Part shown: piece by piece, positions 50,819 to 59,531 of the stretch
How the letters are laid out: every line of letters starts with the position of its first letter
How positions within the stretch are numbered: position 1 is the first letter of the stretch
The notes under the pieces: model-generated
Database searches by the model: none
Told to the model about the DNA's origin: nothing
The model's input: only the letters and a program-made list of their open reading frames with translations
Position numbers and translations under genes: made by a program
Source of the DNA: DLKC01 sp002478885
GTDB taxonomy: Bacteria; Bacteroidota; Bacteroidia; Chitinophagales; Chitinophagaceae
Direction of reading: 5' to 3'
Assembly: GCA_046329585.1 (NCBI GenBank)
Contig: JAXLUI010000002.1
Coordinates: 1,116,001 to 1,180,000, forward strand
DNA length: 64,000 nt

Positions 50819-52378
50819 TTACTCTATCTTAAACCAATCCACATCTACATAGCCGCCGGTTTGTTTGGTTGCATAATTAAAAATACCAAAACGGTAACCC
50901 ATAAAATGGGGCAGGGTATAAGTCATCTTTAACGGAGTGCCGATGGGTTTCCATGTTTTATTGTCCAGGCTGTAAAAGAAGTTGGCGGTGTCGCGCAGAC
51001 CGGTGAAGTCGCATGTTGCTTTTAGAAAAACGGTTTGCTGTTGCAGTGGTATCGTTGCCACTTCTTCTTTGATCCCTGTTCCTGCATTCACCATAACGAT
51101 GGATCGCTTACCATTGCCAGATTTGATGGCAACATATCCATCATTTTTTTGCAGCAGGCAGAGACCTGCTACGTCGCCGTCTTTCATATGCGACACATCT
51201 ATTGAAATACTGCCACTGCATTGCGGACCAAATGTTCTTTGTGTAAGTGTATTGCGTGCGGATAATACAGAACTATCCATACGCCCGGTGGTTAAACGAA
51301 GAAAACCGGGACGTGCAGTAAGCGACCATAAGCTGTTATCTGGATTATGATTCCATTGCCACACCAATGGTAGAGCAGCATCCTGTTTTTTGCGGTTGAA
51401 ATTATCCGGTGCCACTATGCCCGGTATAATGCTGCGGTTTGCAGGCAGGTTTAGCTGTTCCGGTACTTTTCCATCAACACCAATAACAGGCCAGCCATCT
51501 TTCCAGTTAACAGGAACCAGATATGGTATGCGGCCGACAGCACCATAGTCGCGAAACAGGTAAGCAAACCATTGCCCGCCAGGCGTATCGATCAATCCAC
51601 CTTGTGCAATGCCAAGGTATTGGAGTGCCAGTTTCCCTTCATAAGGCCCGGTAATTTTATCTGCCCTGTGTACAATAACAGTACGCATGCCAGCTCTCGG
51701 CCACGTGATATTAAAGAGATAATATTTACCATTCAGTTTCCACAGTTGTGAGCCTTCTGCACCCAGCATAATATTATCGCCCGCAGGTTTGCTTGCATTG
51801 TCAATAATCACTTGCTGTACCGCATTTTCTTTAACGCCATTGAGATCATCTTTCAATTCAACGATTTTGATCGTGCCGTTTCCATACACGAGGTACACTT
51901 TACCATCATCGTCAAAAAATAAACTATGGTCATGATAGGCCGGCGAAAAGCTTATTCTTTTCCAGGCACCGTTTTCAATATCGTTGGTGCTGTAGATATA
52001 TGTTTTATTCGTTGTTTGTGCAAACGTGGTTACGTAGTACATGCCATTGTGATAACGCATGCTGCTTGCCCATGAACCGCGGCCATATGCATCTTTACCA
52101 TCGGTTAAATTCAATGCATCTACATCCGCAAGTGTATCATACGCATAACTTACAATTTTCCAGTTTACAAGATCATCAGACTTCATGATGGGCACACCCG
52201 GGCTCATGTGCATGGTAGTACTGCTCATGTAATAGCTGTTGCCTACGCGTATCATCGACATGTCGGGCACATCGGCAAATATGACAGGATTATTCGCCTG
52301 TTTGTTTTGTGCCTGCGCAATGCTGCCACAGCACAACACAACAGCAAACAGTAACCATGTTTTTATCGTTCGATTCAT
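50819..52378 (-). CDS. secreted GH43 glycoside hydrolase
   Basis: A 519-residue exported enzyme, signal peptide MNRTIKTWLLFAVVLCCGSIAQAQ. A five-bladed GH43 propeller occupies about 30-320: base candidate Asp36 or Asp39 (IFADVPDMSMIRVGNSYYM), pKa-setting Asp150 (YHDHSLFFDDDGKVYLVYG) and acid candidate Glu208 (LGAEGSQLWKL). A C-terminal beta-sandwich (about 330-519, LVWQWNHNPDNSLWSLTARPGFLRL, GYVDVDWFKIE) is typical of GH43 beta-xylosidase/arabinofuranosidase subfamilies. The likely activity is release of xylose or arabinose from plant hemicellulose; linkage unknown. It is the last gene of the minus-strand glycan cluster and has a 59-base repeat upstream that it shares with the GH29 gene. Confidence 0.92.
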   Translation of the reverse strand: MNRTIKTWLLFAVVLCCGSIAQAQNKQANNPVIFADVPDMSMIRVGNSYYMSSTTMHMSPGVPIMKSDDLVNWKIVSYAYDTLADVDALNLTDGKDAYGRGSWASSMRYHNGMYYVTTFAQTTNKTYIYSTNDIENGAWKRISFSPAYHDHSLFFDDDGKVYLVYGNGTIKIVELKDDLNGVKENAVQQVIIDNASKPAGDNIMLGAEGSQLWKLNGKYYLFNITWPRAGMRTVIVHRADKITGPYEGKLALQYLGIAQGGLIDTPGGQWFAYLFRDYGAVGRIPYLVPVNWKDGWPVIGVDGKVPEQLNLPANRSIIPGIVAPDNFNRKKQDAALPLVWQWNHNPDNSLWSLTARPGFLRLTTGRMDSSVLSARNTLTQRTFGPQCSGSISIDVSHMKDGDVAGLCLLQKNDGYVAIKSGNGKRSIVMVNAGTGIKEEVATIPLQQQTVFLKATCDFTGLRDTANFFYSLDNKTWKPIGTPLKMTYTLPHFMGYRFGIFNYATKQTGGYVDVDWFKIE

Positions 52379-52412
52379 AAAAGATTTCTTTTGATTCCTG
52401 CAATGCTATCTT

Positions 52413-52494
52413 TTTTATACCAGCTGCAAAGCAGGTGGCATCGTCCCTTGCGTCGCAAGCACTTTGGCTGTAAATCTTTTGGCAGCATAAAAGC
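52413..52494 (-). repeat. R6 repeat upstream of GH43 (with R1 variant, copy 19)
   Basis: Bases 52436-52494 are identical to 54976-55034 over 59 positions, and the flanking TTTTTATACCAGCT is shared too. It contains an R1-like core, TTGCGTCGCAA at 52448-52458, with the arm changed to GCACTTTGG. It lies 57 bases upstream of the GH43 start. The rest of the gap 52379-52790 shows no convincing gene. Confidence 0.85.
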
Positions 52495-52790
52495 CACTGC
52501 TTGTTCTGGCTTTGCGTTCACGCATTTCCTTCGTTGATTTCAGTTCATTTCTTTCTTTCGCTCACATTCATAATTATTTTTTTGGCGTTCGCGAATCTCC
52601 TTCATCGATTTTAGTACCTATGCTAATGTGGCTTGGGCTTTTGTAGTTGCATGAGCTTTTCTCCAGGATTTGCCTAAAGTGAATTTTTTGAACCTGTACG
52701 ACCTTGTCATGAAAATCCTTTAATTCTTTAAATCCTGGTTCAGACGATTTCCTGTACCGGCACAGCATAAAAAATACTGCTGTTGCAAAC

Positions 52791-54878
52791 CTATTCTGTC
52801 AGCACCTCTACTTCTGCATATCCGACCGCATTATTATTCTGTGTATTGTTTAACGCACGTAGCTTTATAAAACGGGCGCTCACAGCCATAAATGTTATGG
52901 TCTGCCATAAAGGATTGTTTTTGATATTGGAGAATTCGCCGCTGTCAACAAGTTGCCATTGCACATTATCGTTTGACACATAGAAAGCATAGTTTGTAAT
53001 TATTCCGCCGGCCCACCAGTTCTGGTCAGGCAGGTAACGAAAGCCATTCAGCTTCTCTGTTTTGCCAAGATCAATCACCAGGTCAACGGGCATGGTTGCA
53101 TTGTCTTTCTGATACCACTGCGTGCTCGCTTGCCCATCCAGTATTCTGGATGCAGTGCTGTCTTCTAAGCCAAGTATCCTCCATTCCTTTTTTGCAATAT
53201 CGAATTTTTCGCTTGTCACGCTGCTGCTTTTCTTAGTAACAGCATCCCAGGCAATTGCGTTGATGGTAATTTTTCCATCACCCGTTTCAACAGGCGCCTC
53301 GTATTTTTTTGACTGCGTTGTTGGTGTGCTACCGTCGAGCGTGTAGAATATCACGGATTCAGGATCGGCAGGGGTGATCACTACATCGCCGGATTGTTTG
53401 CGGGTGATGACCGGTGCTGTTAATATCTGTGGCGCATTGAATACTTCTATGTTTGAAATAAGCGGGCATGCTTTTGCTGCCGTAACAGTAAACCTTAGCT
53501 TATTGCTCCGAACTGTTGCAAAGCGAAGTATGCGTTTGTAGCCAATCGTCGTTTGTTTGTCTATCGTTTTCCATTCCCCGTTTGCCATTGCTTCAATGGT
53601 AAAGGATTGTACGCGCTGACCAAGTGTAATATATTCCTGTACGAGAAAGCGGTTGAAGGAAACAGGTCTGCCAAAATCAATTGTAAGCGATGCAGACTTT
53701 ACTGTATCATCTGTTGCCCAATAGGACTCATTGTTTGGATCCAGCACTTTTTCCGGATTATATGAGGCACTGTTACCCCGCACATTTGATGCTGTTGCTG
53801 TAGCATTCTTTGCAAGATCAACGGCAAATGCTTCTTTTCTTGCTTTTGCAAAATCCAGTGCTGCTCTTTCATCTTTCTCATTGATCAGCCCATTTGGCAT
53901 TACCGGGAAATTAAGCAATAGTGTTGCGTTCCTTCCTACAGAGTTGTAATAGATATTCATTAGCCCTGGCAAAGTTTTCACTTTACCGTCCTCTTTGGGG
54001 TGATAAAACCATTCCGGTCTTATAGAAGTATTTACCTCCCCCGGGACCCATGTGTCGCCGTTCTCCACACCATACCGCAACATATTCTCCGGCACATCAC
54101 CCGTTTTGTTTAAAAAGCTCCAATTTGTTTCGCCTACATAGCCCGATTCTGTTCCCACCCAGCGGAGGTCGGCCCTGTCCCCGCCGTCGTTCCATATGAC
54201 GATATTTGGCTGCAGTTCCCTTACAAGTTTGTAGGTGTTGGGCCAATCGTAATAGGTTTTAGCATCTATCTTTCTTGTTTCATTGACACCCCCGTAATAA
54301 CCGGAGCCACCATTGGCACCATCAAACCATATCTCGAAAATATCGCCATAGTTCGTGAGCAATTCTCTTAACTGGTTGCGGAAATAAGTAATGTATTCCG
54401 GCTTGCCATAATCTGCACTGTTCCTGTCCCACGGCGACAGGTAAATACCAAACTTTAACCCGTAAACTTTACAGGCTTCTGACATATCGCGCACAATATC
54501 TCCTTTGCCATTTTTCCATGGACAATTCTTTACTGAATAATCAGTGTAAGCAGACGGCCATAAACAAAAACCGCTGTGATGTTTGGCGGTGAGTATTACG
54601 CCTTTCATTCCTGCTTCTTTGCAGATGCGCGCCCACTGCATACAATCAAGTTCAGCGGGATTAAATATTTCCGGGTCTTCATTGCCAAACCCCCATGAAA
54701 TATCTGTATAGGTATTGACCGAAAAATGGATAAATGCATAATATTCCATTTGCTGCCATCGCAGCTGGTTGGCGGAAGGTACAGGACCATAGGCAGCGGG
54801 TCTGTTGCTCTGACCACATACGATCATACGGGGTACAATGAAAACAACAAACAGGATAAGAAATTTTGTTTTACTCAT
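52791..54878 (-). CDS. secreted GH29 alpha-L-fucosidase with F5/8C domains
   Basis: A 695-residue exported enzyme, signal peptide MSKTKFLILFVVFIVPRMIVCGQ. The GH29 barrel covers about 30-345: WQQMEYYAFIHFSVNTYTD, GVILTAKHHSGFCLWPS, FGIYLSPWDRNS, and the nucleophile Asp186 in IFEIWFDGANGGSG. Behind it lie a discoidin (F5/8C) domain (about 355-480, LAKNATATASNVRG), a chitobiase-like C-terminal module (about 490-560, ESVIFYTLDGSTPTTQSKKY) and a second F5/8C domain (about 570-695). Removal of terminal alpha-linked fucose, for example from xyloglucan, pectin or glycoproteins, is expected. It lies upstream of GH43 in the cluster. Confidence 0.94.
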   Translation of the reverse strand: MSKTKFLILFVVFIVPRMIVCGQSNRPAAYGPVPSANQLRWQQMEYYAFIHFSVNTYTDISWGFGNEDPEIFNPAELDCMQWARICKEAGMKGVILTAKHHSGFCLWPSAYTDYSVKNCPWKNGKGDIVRDMSEACKVYGLKFGIYLSPWDRNSADYGKPEYITYFRNQLRELLTNYGDIFEIWFDGANGGSGYYGGVNETRKIDAKTYYDWPNTYKLVRELQPNIVIWNDGGDRADLRWVGTESGYVGETNWSFLNKTGDVPENMLRYGVENGDTWVPGEVNTSIRPEWFYHPKEDGKVKTLPGLMNIYYNSVGRNATLLLNFPVMPNGLINEKDERAALDFAKARKEAFAVDLAKNATATASNVRGNSASYNPEKVLDPNNESYWATDDTVKSASLTIDFGRPVSFNRFLVQEYITLGQRVQSFTIEAMANGEWKTIDKQTTIGYKRILRFATVRSNKLRFTVTAAKACPLISNIEVFNAPQILTAPVITRKQSGDVVITPADPESVIFYTLDGSTPTTQSKKYEAPVETGDGKITINAIAWDAVTKKSSSVTSEKFDIAKKEWRILGLEDSTASRILDGQASTQWYQKDNATMPVDLVIDLGKTEKLNGFRYLPDQNWWAGGIITNYAFYVSNDNVQWQLVDSGEFSNIKNNPLWQTITFMAVSARFIKLRALNNTQNNNAVGYAEVEVLTE

Positions 54879-54950
54879 AGCAACTTCACTTAATAAGGTT
54901 TCAAAGTATTAATTGTTGTCTACTTGGCCAGAACTGGTAAAGTACTGCTC

Positions 54951-55034
54951 GTTTTTATACCAGCTTTTGCGCTCCTGGCATCGTCCCTTGCGTCGCAAGC
55001 ACTTTGGCTGTAAATCTTTTGGCAGCATAAAAGC
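54951..55034 (-). repeat. R6 repeat upstream of GH29 (with R1 variant, copy 20)
   Basis: Second copy of the element at 52413: 54976-55034 is identical over 59 positions. Its R1-like core TTGCGTCGCAA is at 54988-54998. It lies 97 bases upstream of the GH29 start and pairs, inverted, with R1 copy 21. Confidence 0.85.
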
Positions 55035-55055
55035 TCCACAATGAACCGGGAGATG

Positions 55056-55101
55056 AACGTAGTGCGACGCAACAGGTGTTGCCACAAAGAGCTGTAGCTG
55101 G
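55056..55101 (+). repeat. R1 repeat, copy 21
   Basis: GAACGTA arm (degraded), core GTGCGACGCAA at 55062-55072, CTGG end. It lies just behind the GH51 stop codon on the minus strand and 63 bases from the core of copy 20. Confidence 0.75.
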
Positions 55102-55132
55102 TATCATAACATCTAATAAGTTATTTGCATTT

Positions 55133-57262
55133 TTATTTCCCGGTTTTTATTTCCAGGATAGTTACAGCGTATGGATCGAGCACCCTGGTAAAGGATGGTT
55201 TGATGCCTTGTATGGTTGTGATAACAGGGATGATATTTTTGCCATTGGTTATGCTGTTTGTATCATCGGGGCTATTGCCTTTTACAACAGCCATTGTTGC
55301 TTCCGGTGCGATGCCTGCAACAGCTTGCAGGTTTATTTGTATGCTTTGTTTTTTAGCCGATGTATTGACCATCTTCAAATAAATGGTGCCTGTTTTGTCA
55401 TTCCTTGTTGCGGCATAAAAAAGCGTGGGAATAGCTTTTGCTTTTACGCCTTTCGCACTGTCTTCGCTGGAAAGCGGCTTGTATTGCACGGGTACATTTT
55501 CGAATGTTGCCGGCACAATTTTATTACCAAGGTAATGGTTGAACAGTTGCTGCACATAATAGGAAGGCGAGCCGTAACTGTTCAAGGCATCATAACCGAT
55601 GAGGTCAGAATCCCACTGCCATGCTTTTTTGCCGGATGCGTCTTTGCTTACGTTTACAAACAGGGGCGCATAGCAGGACATGATGACGATATCTGAATTC
55701 CGTTCCATTCCCGTCATCCATGCCGCATCGCCCAGGGCAGCATTTAAATTTGTTGCAGGCGCCCCTTCCCGTGTAGCCCATTCGCCGACAAATATTTTTG
55801 GGCCATTGCGGTCGTAGGAGTCGTACTGGGCAGCATTCTCCCACATATCCCAGCTGTTGCGGTAATAGTGTTCATCCACTACGGCGGCCTCCTTGCCTTT
55901 TACGCTCATCGAAGGGTATTGTGTTGCCGGTATGGTTGAGAGGCAGGTAAGGTTTGGATACTTTGCCTCAATGGCTTCCCTGAACTGTTTAAAACGACCG
56001 TCATAGCTGTTACTCCGGTCGAACCAGTCTTCATTGCCTATTTCAACATAAGTCAGCTTAAACGGCGCCGGGTGCCCGTCTGCCACGCGTTTAGCGCCCC
56101 AATAGGTAGACGCATCGCCGGTTACATACTCGATCTCTTCCAGCGCATCCTGTATATATGGCTTTAACAAAGGACCCGCATCTACATGATCGCCCATTAA
56201 AGAATATCCGGCATATAAGGCCAGCACCGGTTCTGCGCCCATGTCTTCACACCATTCGAGGAATTCAAGCAGCCCCATACCATCGGAAGCGCGGTAACCC
56301 CAGGAGCCATTGTGGCCGGGCCTGTTTTCCAATGTACCCAATGTGGTTTTCCAGGGAAATGCGTCGGTGATCATCGGGCCTTCCAGGAAATTGCCACCGG
56401 GGAAGCGCAGGAATTTCGGTTTCATATCGACAAGCAACTGCATCAGGTCCGGCCTGTTGCCGTTTTCGCGATTGTTATAGGTTGGTGGAAATAAAGAAAC
56501 AAGGTTGAAGTAATATAAACCTACACGGTTTGTTGAAATAACAAAACGGGCATCTTTTGTGGGCTCGATGCCGGCGGTTGTTGTTAACGATACTTCATAC
56601 TTTTTCCAGTAAATACTTTTCTCCAGGTTTACTGTGCCCGTTGCGTAGACTGTTTTACCATCATTGCTTTCGAGGGTAACAGTTATGGGACCGGGCGTAT
56701 TGTTTGGAAGATCGGGCAGTGGTGGCGTGGTTGGTTTGGGTTCCCATGGCCAGAGAAAAGGTTCGGTACGTTCTGAACCCTTCATATAGAAAGATGCTTT
56801 GTAGGTTGTGGCTGGTTTTATTGGGATACCCCAATAACCTTCATTCGCAATCCCTACCCTGCCGGTGGCTTTTTCAACGGTAAGGCGCAGGCATGTTGAA
56901 AGCGCGCCATTGATGGCATGTTTTCTTTCGTCGTACGGGATGTTGTTTTCGTCAGCGGCCATCAGCTTGATATCGGCATTGTCTGCTGCATTATTCTTTA
57001 CGAGGCTCCACGCTTCGGGCGTTGTTTTGTTGTCTTTGAAGATGCGGTTGCGGATCAGCTCTGCATACAAACCGCCGTCATAGGCATGATTGATTTCTTC
57101 AGTCATGAGCCCGTATAACATGGGGCTTACATCTGCACCGGCTTTACCCGCGTCGAGCGTAAGTGTTGTCTTTTTTTGCGCCTGCGCGCCAAAAAAGGCG
57201 CAGGTCAAAAACCCGGCGGCTATACAAAGCCTTTTCAAAAGCTGCTGTTGCATCATTGACAT
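55133..57262 (-). CDS. secreted GH51 alpha-L-arabinofuranosidase
   Basis: A 709-residue exported enzyme. The signal peptide region is MSMMQQQLLKRLCIAAGFLTCAFFGAQAQ. A short N-terminal GH51 segment (LYGLMTEEINHAYDGGLYAELIRNR) is followed by a CBM4/9-like carbohydrate-binding insert (about 145-250, IKPATTYKASFYMKG), then the catalytic barrel with acid/base Glu411 (VEIGNEDWF) and nucleophile Glu494 (FVGEWATREG), and a C-terminal beta-domain. It cuts arabinofuranose from arabinoxylan, arabinan or arabinogalactan. It lies between the GH29 gene and the two-headed esterase; removal of arabinose and of feruloyl esters would be complementary steps. Confidence 0.94.
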   Translation of the reverse strand: MSMMQQQLLKRLCIAAGFLTCAFFGAQAQKKTTLTLDAGKAGADVSPMLYGLMTEEINHAYDGGLYAELIRNRIFKDNKTTPEAWSLVKNNAADNADIKLMAADENNIPYDERKHAINGALSTCLRLTVEKATGRVGIANEGYWGIPIKPATTYKASFYMKGSERTEPFLWPWEPKPTTPPLPDLPNNTPGPITVTLESNDGKTVYATGTVNLEKSIYWKKYEVSLTTTAGIEPTKDARFVISTNRVGLYYFNLVSLFPPTYNNRENGNRPDLMQLLVDMKPKFLRFPGGNFLEGPMITDAFPWKTTLGTLENRPGHNGSWGYRASDGMGLLEFLEWCEDMGAEPVLALYAGYSLMGDHVDAGPLLKPYIQDALEEIEYVTGDASTYWGAKRVADGHPAPFKLTYVEIGNEDWFDRSNSYDGRFKQFREAIEAKYPNLTCLSTIPATQYPSMSVKGKEAAVVDEHYYRNSWDMWENAAQYDSYDRNGPKIFVGEWATREGAPATNLNAALGDAAWMTGMERNSDIVIMSCYAPLFVNVSKDASGKKAWQWDSDLIGYDALNSYGSPSYYVQQLFNHYLGNKIVPATFENVPVQYKPLSSEDSAKGVKAKAIPTLFYAATRNDKTGTIYLKMVNTSAKKQSIQINLQAVAGIAPEATMAVVKGNSPDDTNSITNGKNIIPVITTIQGIKPSFTRVLDPYAVTILEIKTGK

Positions 57263-57349
57263 TTTAAAAGATGATTGTTCCTGTTTTATTATTGAAAGAA
57301 AATATTCGTTGCACTGCTTGTTTTATAGCAGCAATGCCCTGTGATCGAT

Positions 57350-59278
57350 TTATTTAAACAACATTGGCGCAAACTCATACAGGTCTTTCCGCCATACCGG
57401 CCATGTATGTCCGCCGGGATATTCATAGTATTCGTGCTTTATACCAAGTTCGTCCAGTTTCTTCAGCATTACCTGGCAGTTGTTGTAGGCAATATCTTCT
57501 TTGCCACCCATCGCTACCCAGAATGTTTTGAGGTTGCCGTTAATGGTTGCCGTATTCTTTTGCATAAAGTCGTACTGTGCATTGGCCAATTTATCGAGCA
57601 TTGGCTTTATCCAGCCCGAGCTGAATACGCCGAGGTGTGCAAACAGGTTGGTGTTATTGATGCCGGTATATAATGTATGCAAACCGCCCATAGACAACCC
57701 GGCCAGTGCACGATCATTGGCACCGGTTAATGCACGGTAATTCTTTTCTACAAAAGGAATGATCACCTGCTTCATCTCTGCTTCAAACATTCTCTCCGAG
57801 TTCTCGATTCCTTCACTGGTAAAGCCACCGGTACCAATATTTGCATCAGGCATTACAACGATCATTGGCTTTGCCTTTTTCTCTGCAATCAGATTATCCA
57901 ATATCAAGTCTGTCTTGCCCTGTGTCGCCCAGCCCCTTTCATCTTCACCACCGCCATGCAGGATGTATAGCACCGGGTATTTTTCATTGCTGCCGGCATC
58001 ATAACCCGGTGGCGTATATATGTACATGTCGCGCCAGTTACGGGTTACAGAAGAGTAGTAATGTTTGATCCTTATGTCGCCATGCGGTACATCTTTTAAT
58101 GCATAATAGTCATCTCCTTTAAAAGGAATTTCAATACCGCTTGCCATCCTGCCCATTCCATAAAAGGTTTCGCCGGATGGATCGGCAAGCGCTACGCCAT
58201 CTATCAACAGGGAGTAATAATGAAAACCTTCACTCACAGAATCTGTTGTTACGTTCCAATAGCCACCAGTGTCTTTTATCATGTCATATTTCTTCACCAG
58301 GTCAATTTGCACTTTCTGTGCATCAGGTGCTTTTATGCGAAACACAACGCGACTACCCGGTAATATTTGCGGATATTTTGAGGAGCGCACATTGGTTGCT
58401 GCAGGTGTTCCTACAATAGTGTAGGATGAAAAAGTTGACGGATCAACAGGTTTGAATAAAAATTGCGAGAACATATACAAGCCATTCTTCCAGACTTTAA
58501 AATCATGCACACCGGGTTCGATATACCAGATATGGGGCACATCATGTTTTTGCAAATAGTCGTGTGTCCGCTTGCTGAAGCTGATCAGGCCGTCTGCATC
58601 GCCACAGGAGATCCACAACAGTTTTAACTGAGCTGCTGTTGTCGCTGCATCCGGCACCAATACTTCCGGGAGCTTTGTATTGGGTGCTGCTGAGAATGCA
58701 CCCACCCATGCAAACTTGTCGAGGTTGCCAAGGCCAAAGTTCAATGATTGTCCGCCGCCCATTGACAAACCCGCAATGGCGCGATGTTCACGGTCGGTGT
58801 ACACATTGTATTTCTTTTCAATGAACGGGATGAGATCGTTTAACAGGTCTTTTTCAAAGGTTGCGAATGCCTGCACTTTGGCACTGTCGAAGATGTTCCC
58901 AATGGCCCGGTCATCTTTCATCGCCCTTCCATTGGGCATAACAATAATCATTGGCTGCGCTTTTTGCAACGCATATAAATTATCCATGATCACCTGCGGC
59001 TTGCCACCGTTCAGCCATTCTTTTTCATCGCCACCAATGCCATGCAACAAATACAACACAGGATATTTTATTTTTTTAGAATAGCCCGGCGGCGTGTAAA
59101 TAATCGCCCTCCTGCCGACGCCAACAGTTTTTGACGCATATGTAATGGTATCGATGGCACCATGCGCAATATTTTGCTGCAACGAGTCAAAGCCTTGTGG
59201 CGCCTGCTTTTCAGCGGGCTGGGCAGCCAGCGCAACTGTAAACAGCGTACAAATAAAAAAAGTGATTGCCTGTTTCAT
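57350..59278 (-). CDS. two-headed CE1-type (feruloyl) esterase with central CBM48-like domain
   Basis: A 642-residue exported protein with signal peptide MKQAITFFICTLFTVALAAQ and two esterase-D/CE1-type alpha/beta-hydrolase domains. Domain one (about 50-278): YPVLYLLHGIGGDEKEW, nucleophile Ser172 in AGLSMGGGQ, acid candidates Asp227/Asp229, His258 in PGVHDF. Then a CBM48/E-set-like domain (about 285-385, RVVFRIKAPDAQKVQIDL, GGYWNVTTDSVSEGFHYYSLLIDG). Domain two (about 400-642): YPVLYILHGGGEDERGW, Ser529 in AGLSMGGLH, Asp595, His624 in PGGHTW. Both triads look complete. CE1 enzymes of this type hydrolyse feruloyl or acetyl esters on xylan and pectin. It starts between the GH95 and GH51 genes. 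Confidence 0.9.
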   Translation of the reverse strand: MKQAITFFICTLFTVALAAQPAEKQAPQGFDSLQQNIAHGAIDTITYASKTVGVGRRAIIYTPPGYSKKIKYPVLYLLHGIGGDEKEWLNGGKPQVIMDNLYALQKAQPMIIVMPNGRAMKDDRAIGNIFDSAKVQAFATFEKDLLNDLIPFIEKKYNVYTDREHRAIAGLSMGGGQSLNFGLGNLDKFAWVGAFSAAPNTKLPEVLVPDAATTAAQLKLLWISCGDADGLISFSKRTHDYLQKHDVPHIWYIEPGVHDFKVWKNGLYMFSQFLFKPVDPSTFSSYTIVGTPAATNVRSSKYPQILPGSRVVFRIKAPDAQKVQIDLVKKYDMIKDTGGYWNVTTDSVSEGFHYYSLLIDGVALADPSGETFYGMGRMASGIEIPFKGDDYYALKDVPHGDIRIKHYYSSVTRNWRDMYIYTPPGYDAGSNEKYPVLYILHGGGEDERGWATQGKTDLILDNLIAEKKAKPMIVVMPDANIGTGGFTSEGIENSERMFEAEMKQVIIPFVEKNYRALTGANDRALAGLSMGGLHTLYTGINNTNLFAHLGVFSSGWIKPMLDKLANAQYDFMQKNTATINGNLKTFWVAMGGKEDIAYNNCQVMLKKLDELGIKHEYYEYPGGHTWPVWRKDLYEFAPMLFK

Positions 59279-59313
59279 ATATCGTTAAGTTTTAAAATGC
59301 TGTATTTGTGTTA

Positions 59314-59360
59314 CCGGCTTCTGCACTGCTATTGAGCATCGTTGCGTCGCACCCTTCAGC
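59314..59360 (-). repeat. R1 repeat, copy 22 (reverse; left half of a pair)
   Basis: CCGG at 59314, core TTGCGTCGCAC at 59342-59352, CCTTCAGC end. It lies upstream of the two-headed esterase. Confidence 0.8.
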
Positions 59361-59372
59361 GTTCACTCAATC

Positions 59373-59434
59373 GTGAGCGTGAGAAAAAAAACCGTGAAAC
59401 GTGAGACGTCAGACGTGAGAAGTGGAGCCTGAGA
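59373..59434. repeat. degenerate ACGTGAG simple repeat
   Basis: Purine-rich stretch with repeated CGTGAG/CGTGAA words (GTGAGCGTGAG, ACCGTGAAACGTGAGACGTC, AGACGTGAGAAG). It lies between the two inverted R1 halves. Confidence 0.7.
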
Positions 59435-59475
59435 AACCCTTTCACTGTTTCGAGCCTGGCGATTTTTTTGTTGCA

Positions 59476-59523
59476 GCACAAGTGTGCGACGCAACAGGCG
59501 GTGATACCAGCACTGCCGCCTGG
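59476..59523 (+). repeat. R1 repeat, copy 23 (right half of a pair)
   Basis: GCACAAG, core GTGCGACGCAA at 59484-59494, CTGGC end. It is the inverted partner of copy 22 and lies directly behind the GH95 stop codon. Confidence 0.8.
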
Positions 59524-59531
59524 CACAAAAA

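Noticed and set aside
52574..52768. 64-residue minus-strand frame between GH43 and GH29
   Set aside because: Polar low-complexity sequence in a repeat-rich gap. It has no signal or family match and I cannot support it as a gene.
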